Of a stretch of 64,000 nucleotides of DNA, positions 44,877-56,101 are shown in pieces. Both the position numbers and the translations under genes were made by a program. Position 1 is the first letter of the stretch; each line of letters starts with the position of its first letter. Below the pieces are notes generated by a model. It searched no databases. It was not told the DNA's origin and was given only the letters and a program-made list of their open reading frames with translations. Origin of the DNA: Alphaproteobacteria bacterium (lineage in GTDB: Bacteria > Pseudomonadota > Alphaproteobacteria > Caulobacterales > Parvularculaceae); assembly GCA_016125425.1 (NCBI GenBank), contig WGLT01000007.1:1-64000 (forward strand), given 5' to 3'.

Positions 44877-46136
44877 CTATCCGCTGACGCGCTCGATCAG
44901 AGCGCCGCATGCTTGCAGTTTTTCTTCCAGGCGCTCGAAGCCGCGGTCAAGATGATAGACGCGGTTTATGATCGTCTGGCCCTCCGCGCCGAGGCCCGCG
45001 AGAACGAGGCTCATCGACGCCCGCAGATCCGTCGCCATCACAGGCGCGCCTTTCAGACGTTTGACTCCCCTCACTGTCGCCGTCTGTCCGTCGACGGAAA
45101 TGCTTGCGCCCATGCGGGCGAGTTCGGGCGCATGCATGAACCGGTTTTCGAAGATCGTCTCCTTGATCTGCGAGGCGCCCTCCGCTGTCGCCATCAGAGC
45201 CATGAACTGCGCCTGAAGATCGGTCGGAAAGCCCGGAAAGGGCTGAGTCACGATGTTGACTGCGCGGCAGCGATCACAGGCGCGCTTGACCCGGATTCCG
45301 CCTTCGGCCTCCGCGATCGACAGGCCCGCTTCCTCCAGCGCGCCGACAGCCGCTCCCAGAAGATCGAGACGTCCGTTTCTCAACAGGAGTTCGCCGCCGG
45401 CGACGCCCGCCGCCATCGCATAGGCGCCGGTTTCGATGCGATCCGGCAGCACTTCATGATGCGCGCCCCGCAGACGGTCGACGCCCTCGATTTCAATCGT
45501 CGAGGATCCCGCGCCCTCGATTCGCGCGCCCATGGCGACGAGACAGTCGGCGAGGTCGCCGATCTCCGGCTCGCAGGCCGCATTCGCGAGCACCGTGCGG
45601 CCGCGCGCGAGCGTCGCAGCTAGCATGGCGTGTTCCGTCGCGCCCACGGACACGAAGGGAAAATCGATCTTCGCGCCGTGAAGTCCGTTCTTCGCCTCGG
45701 CGACGACATAGCCTTCGTCAAGGTCGATCGAGGCGCCCATCGCTGACAGCGCTTTGAGATGCAGGTCGACAGGCCGGGCCCCGATGGCGCAGCCGCCCGG
45801 CAGGGAGACCCGCGCCTTGCCCTCGCGCGCGACCAGCGGTCCGAGCACATTGAACGAGGCGCGCATCTTGCGCACGAGATCATACGGCGCTTCCGTCGAC
45901 GTAATCGCCGCCGCCGTCAGTTCAAGCCGCGATCCCTCGAACGCCGCTTCGACGCCATGCCGCTCGAGAAGCTTCAGCAGCATGTCGACGTCGGCGAGAC
46001 GCGGCACATTGGTGATGGTCAGCGTCTCGTCCGTAAGCAGGGACGCCGCCATGACTTTCAGCGCGGAGTTCTTCGCGCCGCTGATGGCGATCTCGCCGAA
46101 GAGCGGTCTGCCGCCGATAATCGCCAGCCTGTCCAT
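44877..46136 (-). CDS. murA: UDP-N-acetylglucosamine 1-carboxyvinyltransferase
   Basis: First committed enzyme of peptidoglycan synthesis, adding enolpyruvate to UDP-GlcNAc. Lys in [16 protein letters not shown] near residue 20 and the catalytic cysteine in [15 protein letters not shown] near 117 are intact, so fosfomycin should inhibit it. [12 protein letters not shown] and the final [11 protein letters not shown] match. 419 residues is the family length. It starts directly after the stop codon of a 60-residue gene. Confidence 0.97.
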   Translation of the reverse strand: MDRLAIIGGRPLFGEIAISGAKNSALKVMAASLLTDETLTITNVPRLADVDMLLKLLERHGVEAAFEGSRLELTAAAITSTEAPYDLVRKMRASFNVLGPLVAREGKARVSLPGGCAIGARPVDLHLKALSAMGASIDLDEGYVVAEAKNGLHGAKIDFPFVSVGATEHAMLAATLARGRTVLANAACEPEIGDLADCLVAMGARIEGAGSSTIEIEGVDRLRGAHHEVLPDRIETGAYAMAAGVAGGELLLRNGRLDLLGAAVGALEEAGLSIAEAEGGIRVKRACDRCRAVNIVTQPFPGFPTDLQAQFMALMATAEGASQIKETIFENRFMHAPELARMGASISVDGQTATVRGVKRLKGAPVMATDLRASMSLVLAGLGAEGQTIINRVYHLDRGFERLEEKLQACGALIERVSG

Positions 46137-46319
46137 CTAATCCTGTTCTTTCCTCTGCGCCGCCTTGCGCCGACGAAGATTTTCGCGCAGCGCGGCGGCC
46201 AGTCGCGCCTCTTTATCCTGCTTGCGGGCGTTTTTGGGCGTCGCTTCCGGCCCCATTGCGGCGCTTTCGGGGCCATCGCCGGGCGCGGCGCCGCCGCGCC
46301 TGTTGTCCTGTTCCGACAT
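46137..46319 (-). CDS. Small conserved basic protein upstream of murA
   Basis: A 60-residue protein. The N-terminal half is Gly/Ala/Pro-rich and disordered; the C-terminal half is a predicted helix, KEARLAAALRENLRRRKAAQR, conserved upstream of murA in many Hyphomicrobiales. No function is known. The frame is open to 46415, but that part overlaps the tRNA-Thr gene, so the ATG at 46319 is chosen; its ribosome site is weak. Its stop codon directly adjoins the murA start. Confidence 0.65.
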   Translation of the reverse strand: MSEQDNRRGGAAPGDGPESAAMGPEATPKNARKQDKEARLAAALRENLRRRKAAQRKEQD

Positions 46320-46370
46320 GGCGGCGGACCATAATCGCCGGTCCCGCCCGGTCAAGAAGGCTCTGGGAAA

Positions 46371-46445
<75 letters not shown>

Positions 46446-46566
46446 GCTGTCGCCCGATGGGGCGGGAGGCCGCCGTATAGCCCGCTCTTTCCGCGATGAA
46501 AAGCGCCGCCGGGCGCGTTGCGGGCGCGCGGCGGCCCGATTACGTTTTGCGCCGAGGGAGGGGCCG

Positions 46567-47745
46567 ATGTCCGATTCCATCAAGGGCCGATTTTGCGCGG
46601 GACGCCGGTCGGTTCTCGCCGGGCTCGCGGGTGCAAGCGCGGCCGTGGCGCTGGGCGGGGGCCGCGCCGCGGCGAAGGCGAGGCCGTTCGCGGGGCTCAT
46701 CATCGACAATCTCGGCGGGATCGGCGATCCCAATCCGAAGAAGGACGCGCCGGAAACCCCCGACCCCTTCGCCGCCGACGACGCGCCCTTGAGCGAGCGC
46801 GGCCTGCGCGACGCCCTCGCCTCGGGTCTGACCGCTTTCAACCTGACGCTCGGCTACGTCGCCGGCGCGGCGGATCCTTTCGAGCGCTCGGTCGACGACA
46901 TCGCGCATTGGGACGGGCTGATCCGCGCCAATTCGAAGAAGCTGCTCAAGGTCTTTACGGCGGACGACATTCTGGAGGCGCGGAAGTCGCATCGCATCGG
47001 CGTCATCTACGGCTTTCAGAACGCGCTGCAGCTCGGCGACGATCTTCGCCGCGTCGATGTCTTCGCCAATCTCGGCGTGAAGGTCATCCAGCTCACCTAC
47101 AACAATTGTTATCCGATCGGCTGCGGCGCGGCGATGGCGGCGCAGGACACAGGGCTCTCGCACTTCGGCCGCCAGACGATCGCGCGGCTCGAGGAAAAAC
47201 GGGTGCTGGTCGATCTGAGCCATGGCGGCACGAAAACGATCGACGACGCGCTCGCCGCCGCGACGCGCCCGCTGGCGATCAGCCATACGGGCTGCCGCGC
47301 CCTCGCAGACCTGCCGCGCAACGTTTCCGACGAGGCGCTGCGCAGGCTTGCCGACAAGGGCGGCGTCGCGGGGATCTATTTCATGCCCTTTCTCAAAGTC
47401 GGCGCGCAGCCCATGGCCGAGGACGTGGTCCGCCATATCGAACACGCCGTAAACGTCGCCGGCGAAAACCATGTCGGCATCGGCTGCGACAATCCGGTGA
47501 CGCAGATCGACGACATGCCGGCCTATTACGAGGCGACCCGCAAGGAAGTCGCCGAGCGCGCCAAACGCGGGGTCTCCGCGCCCGGAGAATCCGGCGACAT
47601 CGTGCCCCTGATCCCCGACCTTCAGGGAACGGAGAAGTACAGGAAGCTCGCCGCCATGCTCGCCGCGCGCGGGCATTCAAACGCCCGCATTGAAAAGATC
47701 ATGGGGCGAAACTGGCTTCGGCTGTTCGGCGAGGTTTGGGGCTGA
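46567..47745 (+). CDS. Divergent M19 (membrane dipeptidase) family protein
   Basis: A 392-residue protein with an N-terminal twin-arginine-like signal (GRRSVLAGLAGA near residue 13), so it is probably exported folded. The rest follows renal dipeptidase: YNNCYPIG-type loop, VDLSHGGTKT and ISHTGCRAL (the second-metal histidines), HVGIGCDNP and the closing IMGRNWLRLF. The first HxD metal motif (usual DGHND) is replaced by IIDNLGG, and the bridging Glu (usual IEGG) is Gln in GFQNA. So at least three of five metal ligands are missing. It may bind one metal or act on other substrates. An alternative is a non-catalytic homologue. Confidence 0.8.
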   Translation: MSDSIKGRFCAGRRSVLAGLAGASAAVALGGGRAAAKARPFAGLIIDNLGGIGDPNPKKDAPETPDPFAADDAPLSERGLRDALASGLTAFNLTLGYVAGAADPFERSVDDIAHWDGLIRANSKKLLKVFTADDILEARKSHRIGVIYGFQNALQLGDDLRRVDVFANLGVKVIQLTYNNCYPIGCGAAMAAQDTGLSHFGRQTIARLEEKRVLVDLSHGGTKTIDDALAAATRPLAISHTGCRALADLPRNVSDEALRRLADKGGVAGIYFMPFLKVGAQPMAEDVVRHIEHAVNVAGENHVGIGCDNPVTQIDDMPAYYEATRKEVAERAKRGVSAPGESGDIVPLIPDLQGTEKYRKLAAMLAARGHSNARIEKIMGRNWLRLFGEVWG

Positions 47746-47749
47746 GGCG

Positions 47750-48655
47750 TCAGCCTTTTCCCCTGGTCTTCGTCTTATCGGGCCTGGCGTTCTTTTCGAT
47801 GAATTCGATGATCTTGCCGGCGACGTCGACGCCGGTGGCCTTCTCGACGCCTTCAAGGCCGGGCGAAGAATTCACCTCCATGACGACGGGGCCGTGGTTT
47901 GAGCGCAGCATGTCGACGCCGCAGACATTGAGGCCCATGGCTTTCGCCGCCGAGAGCGCCGTCGACCGCTCCGCCGGCGTGATGGCGATCTTCTCGGCGA
48001 CGCCGCCGCGATGCAGATTGGAGCGGAACTCGCCCTCCTTGCCTTTCCTGCGCATGGACGCGACGACTTTGCCGCCGACGACAAGGCAACGGATATCCTC
48101 CCCGCCAGCCTCCTTGATGAATTCCTGCACGAGGATGTTGGTGTTGACCCCGCCGAAGGCCTGAATGATCGACTCCGCCGATCGGGCCGTTTCGCCGAGC
48201 ACGACGCCGATGCCCTGCGTGCCCTCCAGCAGCTTGATCACGACCGGCGCGCCGCCGATCATCTCGAGAATCTCCGGCGCCTGGCTTGTCCGGTGCGCGA
48301 AAACGGTGACCGGCAAGCCCACCCCCTTGCGCGCGAGCAATTGCAGGCTTCGCAATTTGTCGCGCGAGCGCGAAATGGCGACGGACTCATTCACCGGATA
48401 AACGCCCATCATTTCGAACTGGCGCAGCACCGCGGTTCCGTAAAACGTCACCGACGCCCCGATACGCGGAATAACGGCGTCGTATTTCGGCAAATCGCGT
48501 CCCTGATAGCGCACAGAAGGACGGTGCGAGGTGATATTGATATAGCAGCGCAGGTGGTCGACCACCTCGATCTCATGCCCGCGCGCCTCAGCCGCCTCGA
48601 CGATCCGCTTGTGCGAATAAAGTTCGGCGTTTCGGCACATCAGCGCCAGTTTCAT
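47750..48655 (-). CDS. rimK: RimK-type ATP-grasp ligase
   Basis: A 301-residue ATP-grasp enzyme. The N-terminus [17 protein letters not shown] and the core [53 protein letters not shown] and [12 protein letters not shown] are those of RimK. It adds glutamate residues to the C-terminus of ribosomal protein uS6 (bS6) in E. coli. The bS6 here ends in an Arg/Asp-rich tail, so the target may differ. It lies 20 bases downstream of the rimB-like gene and converges on the M19 gene. Confidence 0.94.
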   Translation of the reverse strand: MKLALMCRNAELYSHKRIVEAAEARGHEIEVVDHLRCYINITSHRPSVRYQGRDLPKYDAVIPRIGASVTFYGTAVLRQFEMMGVYPVNESVAISRSRDKLRSLQLLARKGVGLPVTVFAHRTSQAPEILEMIGGAPVVIKLLEGTQGIGVVLGETARSAESIIQAFGGVNTNILVQEFIKEAGGEDIRCLVVGGKVVASMRRKGKEGEFRSNLHRGGVAEKIAITPAERSTALSAAKAMGLNVCGVDMLRSNHGPVVMEVNSSPGLEGVEKATGVDVAGKIIEFIEKNARPDKTKTRGKG

Positions 48656-48675
48656 GGAAGACCCCGAAAAATGTT

Positions 48676-49146
48676 CTACTTGCCGAGCAAAAACGACGCG
48701 CCCGGATCAATAACGAATCTCCTGCGAATGGCGCTTCGTCCGAGCAATAGCCGGAAACCCATTTCGTCGCGCTTGGCGAGCGACAGCTCGATCGGCCATT
48801 CGCGCGCGCCAAGGCGAAGCATCGTTCTGATGATGATACGCTCCTCGACAGCGCCGTTTGAACTCCGGATGCGGCGTCTGTCAACAATCGGCGCCGCGCA
48901 TTTGATTTCGGGAGTCTTGCTTTTTTGCAGGGGATGAAGCCGGAACTCCGCCCATTCCCCGTCCGCGCGCCGGACCACCTTGACCTTGAAAGCGTGGATG
49001 GCCGACGTCTTTGCGCCGGAATCGATTTTCGCCTTGATGCGCTCGGCGCCGAGCGCCGGAAAAGCCGCCCACTCCCGCCAGCCGATGGTCGCCGGCGCGC
49101 GCTTCGTCTTCCTTGTCTTCTTGCCGCCCTCAGATGTGGAGGGCAT
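48676..49146 (-). CDS. RimB-like retropepsin-type aspartic protease
   Basis: A 156-residue protein of the former DUF785 family (RimK-associated ATP-dependent Zn protease homologues). The aspartic protease motif [13 protein letters not shown] is near residues 40-52, LLGRSAIRR near 133 and VIDPG near 145. Family knowledge: RimB of Pseudomonas works with RimK and RimA to trim poly-glutamate tails on bS6. The first 20 residues are basic and may be a tail. The start lies 17 bases inside the end of lpdA, so translation is coupled. Confidence 0.85.
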   Translation of the reverse strand: MPSTSEGGKKTRKTKRAPATIGWREWAAFPALGAERIKAKIDSGAKTSAIHAFKVKVVRRADGEWAEFRLHPLQKSKTPEIKCAAPIVDRRRIRSSNGAVEERIIIRTMLRLGAREWPIELSLAKRDEMGFRLLLGRSAIRRRFVIDPGASFLLGK

Positions 49147-50524
49147 GTCCGAGCGTTCTCAAAGAGGCCTCGTGGAATGCTTCGCTCTGCGTCGGATGAG
49201 CGTGGATCACGCCCGCTATGTCCTCAAGACGCGCGCCCATTTCAATGCTGAGTCCGAACGCTGCGGAAAGTTCTGCGACGCCGCCGCCGACCGCCTGCAC
49301 GCCGAGGATCAGATGATTGTCGGCGCGGGCGACGACGCGAACGAAACCGTCTTCGGCCTCCATGGTCATGGCGCGGCCATTGGCGGTGAACGGGAAAAGC
49401 GCTGTCTTGATCTCATGCCCCGCGGCCTTCGCCTCGTCGGGGGACAGCCCGACCGAAACGATTTCCGGATCGGTGAAGCAGACCGCCGGTATCGCCGCCT
49501 TGTTCCAGCGACGGTTCTCGCCGGCGATGATCTCGGCGACCATCTCGCCCTGCGCCATGCCGCGATGAGCGAGCATCGGTTCGCCGGTGACATCCCCGAT
49601 GGCGTAAATACCGCGCATCGAGGTGCGGCACTGATCGTCGATCTTGATGAATCGGCCATCCATGTCGAGGACGAGTTCCTCCCGGCCCCAGCCTTCGGTC
49701 AGCGGCTTGCGGCCGACCGTGACGAGAATCTTGTCTGCGGGAAGCGTTTCCTCCTTGCCGTCGACCTCGATCACCAGTTCCTTGCCGCCCTTGCCGAGCC
49801 CTTTCGCTTTCGCGCCAAGATGAACATGCATGCCGAGCGCCTTCATGCGCTTGGCGACGGGCCGCGTCAGCTCATTGTCATAGAGCGGCAGAATGCGTTG
49901 CAAGGCTTCCACTACGGTCACTTTCGAGCCGAGCTTGGCGTAGGCGATGCCGAGTTCGAGCCCGATATAGCCGGCGCCGACGACCACGAGATTTTTCGGG
50001 GGCGCATCGAGCGACAGGGCTTCGGTCGAGGAGATGACGTTTCCGCCGAAAGGCAGGAACGGCAATTCCACGGGAACGGAGCCGGTCGCAATGATCACAT
50101 TCTCGGCCCGGACGATCTCGGCGCCGTCTTTCGTTTTGACCTCGACAGTCTTGCCGTCCTTGAATGTCGCCCAGCCGGCAAGGACGCGCACTTTCGACTT
50201 CTTCAAAAGACCGCCGACGCCGGTCGTCAGCCGTTTCACGATGGCGTCCTTCCAGGCGACGGTTTTCTTGAGGTCGATCGCCGGCGTTTTGACCGCAATG
50301 CCGAGAGGCGACTTGCCGGCGAAATGCTGCGCCTTCGCGAATTCGTCTGCGGCGTGAATGATCGCCTTCGAGGGAATGCAGCCGACATTGAGGCAGGTCC
50401 CGCCAAGAGCATTCGATTCAATGATGATCGTATCGAGCCCCAATTGCCCGGCGCGAATCGCCGCGACATAGCCCGCGGGCCCGGCGCCGATGACGAGAAG
50501 TTTGCAGTGGTGTTCTTTGGTCAT
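49130..50524 (-). CDS. lpdA: Dihydrolipoyl dehydrogenase (E3)
   Basis: A 464-residue FAD flavoprotein that reoxidises dihydrolipoamide with NAD+. FAD loop [10 protein letters not shown] near residue 11, redox disulfide [14 protein letters not shown] near residue 41-50, NAD loop [10 protein letters not shown] near 180, and the C-terminal HAHPTQSEA histidine that acts as base. It follows the E2 gene after 58 bases and serves this oxoacid dehydrogenase complex; other E3 copies for pyruvate or 2-oxoglutarate complexes may exist elsewhere. Confidence 0.96.
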   Translation of the reverse strand: MTKEHHCKLLVIGAGPAGYVAAIRAGQLGLDTIIIESNALGGTCLNVGCIPSKAIIHAADEFAKAQHFAGKSPLGIAVKTPAIDLKKTVAWKDAIVKRLTTGVGGLLKKSKVRVLAGWATFKDGKTVEVKTKDGAEIVRAENVIIATGSVPVELPFLPFGGNVISSTEALSLDAPPKNLVVVGAGYIGLELGIAYAKLGSKVTVVEALQRILPLYDNELTRPVAKRMKALGMHVHLGAKAKGLGKGGKELVIEVDGKEETLPADKILVTVGRKPLTEGWGREELVLDMDGRFIKIDDQCRTSMRGIYAIGDVTGEPMLAHRGMAQGEMVAEIIAGENRRWNKAAIPAVCFTDPEIVSVGLSPDEAKAAGHEIKTALFPFTANGRAMTMEAEDGFVRVVARADNHLILGVQAVGGGVAELSAAFGLSIEMGARLEDIAGVIHAHPTQSEAFHEASLRTLGHALHI

Positions 50525-50582
50525 TGATGTTTCGCGAATTCCCTCGCCGCTTTGTCAGTCAGCGCCGCCAAATCGGCTGGCG

Positions 50583-51926
50583 TCAATCCTCAATGAAAAT
50601 TGCCGCGGGGTTCTCCAGGAGCCCCTTGATCTTCTGAACGAAGACGGCGGCGTTCCAGCCGTCGATGATGCGATGATCGAAGCTCGAAGAGAGATTCATC
50701 ACCTTGCGCGGAACGAACGCCGCGCCGTCCCATCTCGGCTGGATCTGTATCTTGTTGACGCCGACGATCGCGACTTCCGGATAATTGATGACGGGGGTCG
50801 TGACGATGCCGCCGAGCGCGCCGAGCGAGGTGATCGTGATGGTCGATCCTGTGAGCTCCTCGCGCGTCAATGTTCCCGCGCGCGCGCCCTCGGCGAGCCG
50901 CGCGATCTCAGCCGCGCAATCCCAGAGGCCGCGCGCCTCGACATGACGCACGACCGGCACGACGAGGCCGGCGCCCGTTTGCGCGGCGACCCCCATATGC
51001 ATGCCGCCATATTGGCGCACGACGCCTTCCTCATCGTCGTAGAGCGAATTCAATTGCGGCTGCTCGGCGATGGCGCGCGCCATCGCCCGCATCAGGAAGG
51101 GCAGGATCGTGAGTTTCGGTTGATCGTCTCTACGCTCCTTATTGAGCTTGGCGCGCAGGTCTTCCAGAGCCGTGACGTCCACTTCATCGACATAGGTGAT
51201 GTGCGGAATATGCGCGTTCGCCGTTTCCATTTTCTCGGCGATCTTCCGGCGCATGCCGATGACCGGAATTTCCTTCACGCTCGTATCGGCCGTTCTCGCG
51301 CGCGCGCCGCCCGGAGCCCCGCCGCCGCCCTGCATGAAGGCGTCGAGGTCTTCATGCGTGATGCGGCCCGCGGGGCCGGAGCCCGCGACGCGGCGAAGAT
51401 CGACGCCCGCATCGAGCGCGCGCTTTCTCACCGCCGGCGAAGCCAGCGGCTTTTCGCCTTCCTTGCGCGGCGCGCCCAAAGCCTCTCCCCCCGTTCGTCC
51501 CCGCGCAGGCGGGGACCCAGCGCTGACTCCGATCTGGGCCCCTGCTTTCGCGGGGGTGACCGGTTGAGAGGCTTTCGTCTCAACAACGGCGCCATTCGGC
51601 TTGGCTTTCGCCGCTGGTTTTGATTCTTTCTTCGGCGCTTCCTTCGCTTTCGTCGACGCTTCGCCGGGCTTCACATTGCCGGCGCCTTCCACCTCGAGAC
51701 GGATGATCGGCGAGCCGACAGCGACGACTTCGCCGATCTTGGCGCCCCGCCAGATGACCTTGCCTTCGACCGGAGACGGAATTTCAACGGTCGCCTTGTC
51801 GGTCATGACGGCGGCGAGCACTTCGTCCTCGCGCACATTCGCGCCTTCGTCGACGAACCATTCGACCAGTTCGGCCTCGGCGACGCCTTCGCCGACATCC
51901 GGCAGCTTGATGACGAATTCGCCCAT
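50583..51926 (-). CDS. Branched-chain 2-oxoacid dehydrogenase E2 (lipoamide acyltransferase)
   Basis: A 447-residue E2. The lipoyl domain (residues 1-80) has the lipoylation site Lys44 in VMTDKATVEI. A long Ala/Pro/Lys linker runs to about 165, then a peripheral-subunit-binding domain (LASPAVRKRALDAGVDL) and the catalytic core with SSFDHRIIDGW near residue 415. The linker at about 122-145 is encoded by a palindromic repeat element. The ATG at 51926 overlaps the E1beta stop by one base and starts the GEFVIKLPDVGEG consensus. It forms the core of the complex with E1 and E3. Confidence 0.94.
   Translation of the reverse strand: MGEFVIKLPDVGEGVAEAELVEWFVDEGANVREDEVLAAVMTDKATVEIPSPVEGKVIWRGAKIGEVVAVGSPIIRLEVEGAGNVKPGEASTKAKEAPKKESKPAAKAKPNGAVVETKASQPVTPAKAGAQIGVSAGSPPARGRTGGEALGAPRKEGEKPLASPAVRKRALDAGVDLRRVAGSGPAGRITHEDLDAFMQGGGGAPGGARARTADTSVKEIPVIGMRRKIAEKMETANAHIPHITYVDEVDVTALEDLRAKLNKERRDDQPKLTILPFLMRAMARAIAEQPQLNSLYDDEEGVVRQYGGMHMGVAAQTGAGLVVPVVRHVEARGLWDCAAEIARLAEGARAGTLTREELTGSTITITSLGALGGIVTTPVINYPEVAIVGVNKIQIQPRWDGAAFVPRKVMNLSSSFDHRIIDGWNAAVFVQKIKGLLENPAAIFIED
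51492..51561. repeat. Palindromic repeat element inside the E2 linker
   Basis: Two hairpins lie side by side: GTCCCCGC (51497-51504) with GCGGGGAC (51509-51516), and CCCC..GC (51539-51545) with GC.GGGG (51550-51556). A longer CCCAG/CTGGG pair joins them. Read with the E2 gene it gives VTPAKAGAQ and ARGRTGG, a peptide met in many unrelated alphaproteobacterial proteins because this mobile palindromic unit is scattered in their genomes. Here it is in frame and in a flexible linker, so it does not break the enzyme. Confidence 0.85.
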
Positions 51927-52942
51927 TATGCGCTCTCCATCACTTTCTTCAGCGCCTCGCCGACGCGGCCCGGCCCCGGAAAATACGCCCATTCATGCGC
52001 ATGCGGATAGGGCGTATCCCAGCCGGTGACGCGGATGATCGGGGCCTCGAGGCGATAAAAGCAGCTCTCCTGAACCACCGACATCAATTCCGCGCCGAAG
52101 CCGCAAGTGCGCGTCGCCTCATGCACGATGACGCAGCGCCCGGTCTTCTTCACCGAATTCTCGATCGTTTCGAGATCGAGCGGCAGGATCGTGCGCAGAT
52201 CGATCACTTCAGCGTCGATCCCCGTCTCCTCCGCGGCCGCAAGCGCGACAAAGACCATGGTTCCATAGGCGAGCACAGTGACGTCCGCGCCTTCCCGGCG
52301 CACCGCCGCCTGGCCGAGCGGAATGCTGTAGTGACCCTCAGGCACCTCGCCGAGCTCATGCTTCTTCCAGGGCGTCACGGGTCGCTCGTGATGCCCGTCG
52401 AACGGGCCGTTATAGAGCCGCTTCGGCTCAAGGAAGATGACCGGATCATCGTCCTCGATCGAGGCGATGAGAAGGCCCTTCGCGTCGTAGGGATTGGACG
52501 GCATCACCGTCTTCAGTCCGCAGACATGCGCGAAGACCGCTTCCGGGCTCTGCGAATGGGTCTGTCCGCCGAAAATGCCGCCGCCCGAGGGCATGCGAAT
52601 CGTCAGCGGCACGGTGAAGTCGCCGTTTGAGCGATATCGAATGCGCGCGGCTTCCGAAACGATCTGATCGTAGGCGGGATAAACATAATCCGCAAACTGA
52701 ATTTCAACGCAGGGACGCAGACCGTAAACCGCCATGCCGATCGCCGTGCCGACAATGCCGCTTTCATTGATCGGACTGTCAAAACAGCGCTGCTTTCCGT
52801 ATTTTTTCTGAAGACCCTGCGTCACGCGGAAAACGCCGCCGAAATAGCCGACGTCCTCGCCGTAAACGACGACATTTTCATCGCGGCTCATCGCCACATC
52901 GAGGCCGTCGCGCAAAGCTTCGATCATCGTCATCCGCGCCAT
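51926..52942 (-). CDS. Branched-chain 2-oxoacid dehydrogenase E1 beta subunit
   Basis: A 338-residue transketolase-like subunit: VYGEDVGYFGGVFRVTQGL near residue 30, FADYVYPAYDQIVSEAARIRYRS near 90 and SNPYDAKGLL, typical of BCKDH E1beta. It forms an alpha2beta2 thiamine-diphosphate dehydrogenase. The ATG at 52942 lies two bases after the E1alpha stop. In-frame codons upstream up to 53134 only read through the E1alpha gene. The stop TAA shares a base with the E2 start. Confidence 0.94.
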   Translation of the reverse strand: MARMTMIEALRDGLDVAMSRDENVVVYGEDVGYFGGVFRVTQGLQKKYGKQRCFDSPINESGIVGTAIGMAVYGLRPCVEIQFADYVYPAYDQIVSEAARIRYRSNGDFTVPLTIRMPSGGGIFGGQTHSQSPEAVFAHVCGLKTVMPSNPYDAKGLLIASIEDDDPVIFLEPKRLYNGPFDGHHERPVTPWKKHELGEVPEGHYSIPLGQAAVRREGADVTVLAYGTMVFVALAAAEETGIDAEVIDLRTILPLDLETIENSVKKTGRCVIVHEATRTCGFGAELMSVVQESCFYRLEAPIIRVTGWDTPYPHAHEWAYFPGPGRVGEALKKVMESA

Positions 52943-52944
52943 GG

Positions 52945-54267
<1,323 letters not shown>

Positions 54268-54439
54268 CTACGGAGATGAGGGTCTAGTCCGGGGCGCCGC
54301 GCCAAGGCAATGCCGGAGCGGCGGCGGGAGCCAAATTCGCAGCGCAACGTGAATGCATGGAAAATCAGAGTTTTAGCGCGATTGTCCAGACTGGGGCCGA
54401 GACGGGGCGAAAACGCGCGGAAGGGCGACGCTGCGCGGA

Positions 54440-56101
54440 TCAATTTGGCGTCTTATCGCAAAGGAAGGCGTAGTCGCGGCGCGCGCCCTCCTCGCTCACA
54501 AATCCGGCGCGGATATCCTCCTCGAGCTTGTCGCGCGGCCTTGCGGCGGGCGCGCCCTTGCCGCCGCCGCCCGGCGTTTCGACGATGAGTCGGCGACCGG
54601 CAGGAATGATATCGCGTCCCATGCCGCGCAAGACGGTTCCGTCATCGAGTCGCGCTGCGCCGAGCGCGCCGTCGCCCCCGCCCTGAGACCCGCGGGCGGG
54701 AAATTTCGTCCGCTCAAACATTTTCGAAACCGCCATGGCGCGCCCTTCGGCATGCTCGAACTCCATCACCTGACCGAGACCGCCGCGATATTCGCCCGCG
54801 CCGCCGGAATCGGGCCTGTACTCCTTTCTCCACATGATGACGGGCGCCGTGGCTTCGTTGATCTCGACCGGCGTGTTTTTGACGCCCGAAGGAAAGGCCG
54901 TGCAGGAAAGACCGTCCTTATGGGGCCGCGCGCCCGTGCCGCCGGTGTAAAACGGGTTGATGACAAAGCTCTCGCCGCCGCCGATTCCCGGTCCGCCGAG
55001 GAGGACGGGCAGATAAAGACAGGACGCGCCCTCCGCCGGCGCGCGATCGGGGACGGCTTTCGCCAGCGCGCCGAGCACCACATCGGGGAGCATTTGCCCG
55101 ACCGTATGGCGCGCGGAGACGGCGCATGGCCGCGGCGCATTGAGGATCGAGCCTTCCGGCGCCGAAACGCGCACGGCCCCGAGCGAGCCTGCGTTGTTCG
55201 GCACGTCATTGCCGATGACGCATCTGACGCCGAAAGAGGCGTAGGCCTGCGTATAGGTGAGCGGCACATTGACGCCATGCGCGCTTGTCGGCGACGTTCC
55301 GTCGAAAGAGACGTCGATCGCGTCGGCGCCGATCGTCACCTGACAGACGAGATCGACGGGCGCGTCATAACTGTCGATACGCATCGCATTCTCGAATACG
55401 CCGCGCGGCAGTTTCGCGATCTCGGCGCGCATCGCATTCGCCGAATTCTCGATAATCATCCGGCCGACGGCGCCGAGATCATCAAGGCCGAATTCATCGA
55501 GCGTTTCGAGAAGGCGGTTCGCGCCGGTGCGATTGCAGCCCGCGAGCGAATAAAGATCGCCTTCGGCCGCTTTCGGGTCGCGCACATTGGCGCGGATCAT
55601 CCGGAGCAGCGTTTCATTCGCCTCCCCGCGCCGGAAAAGATGCATGACCGGCACGAGCAGGCCTTCCTCGAAGACCTGCCGCGCATCGGGCCCGAAACCG
55701 AGCCCGCCGACATCGGCGACATGCGAGGTCGCGGCGAAGAGCGCGACGGCGCGCCCGCAGCGAAAAACCGGCGTCACCACCGTGAAGTCATTGAGGTGGC
55801 CCGTTCCCTCCCACGGATCGTTGGTGAGAAGAACGTCGCCGTCTTCGAGCGACGCCAGCGGATAGCGTTTCAGGAAGACGCCGACGGAGGCCGCCATCGC
55901 ATTGACATGGCCGGGCGTGCCGGTCACCGCCTGCGCGAGCATACGGCCTTCCGTGTCGAATACGCCGGCGGAAAGATCGCCCGCCTCGCGCACGGTCGTC
56001 GAAAACGCCGTGCGGATAAGCGTCTGCGCCTGCTCTTCCACAACCGCGATGAGCCGGCTCCACAAAAGCTGCAATTTGAGCGCGTCGAAAGCAGCGGTCA
56101 C
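54440..56101 (-). CDS. hyuB: Hydantoinase/oxoprolinase B subunit
   Basis: A 553-residue HyuB-family protein: LLWSRLIAVVEEQAQTLIRTAFSTTVREAGDLS at the start (core SRLIAVVEEQAQ), DVLLTNDPWEGTGHLNDF near residue 85 and GGGGKGAPAARP near the end. With subunit A it opens hydantoins or 5-oxoproline in an ATP-dependent way. The start is GTG at 56101, overlapping the hyuA stop as GTGA, so the two are coupled. The two residue ends match the family; no defect seen. The region before bkdA (54178-54439) shows no gene. Confidence 0.93.
   Translation of the reverse strand: MTAAFDALKLQLLWSRLIAVVEEQAQTLIRTAFSTTVREAGDLSAGVFDTEGRMLAQAVTGTPGHVNAMAASVGVFLKRYPLASLEDGDVLLTNDPWEGTGHLNDFTVVTPVFRCGRAVALFAATSHVADVGGLGFGPDARQVFEEGLLVPVMHLFRRGEANETLLRMIRANVRDPKAAEGDLYSLAGCNRTGANRLLETLDEFGLDDLGAVGRMIIENSANAMRAEIAKLPRGVFENAMRIDSYDAPVDLVCQVTIGADAIDVSFDGTSPTSAHGVNVPLTYTQAYASFGVRCVIGNDVPNNAGSLGAVRVSAPEGSILNAPRPCAVSARHTVGQMLPDVVLGALAKAVPDRAPAEGASCLYLPVLLGGPGIGGGESFVINPFYTGGTGARPHKDGLSCTAFPSGVKNTPVEINEATAPVIMWRKEYRPDSGGAGEYRGGLGQVMEFEHAEGRAMAVSKMFERTKFPARGSQGGGDGALGAARLDDGTVLRGMGRDIIPAGRRLIVETPGGGGKGAPAARPRDKLEEDIRAGFVSEEGARRDYAFLCDKTPN

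Noticed and set aside
48980-50527. 515-codon open frame opposite lpdA
   Set aside because: It is the complement of lpdA, which has all active-site residues; the antisense product shows no family features.
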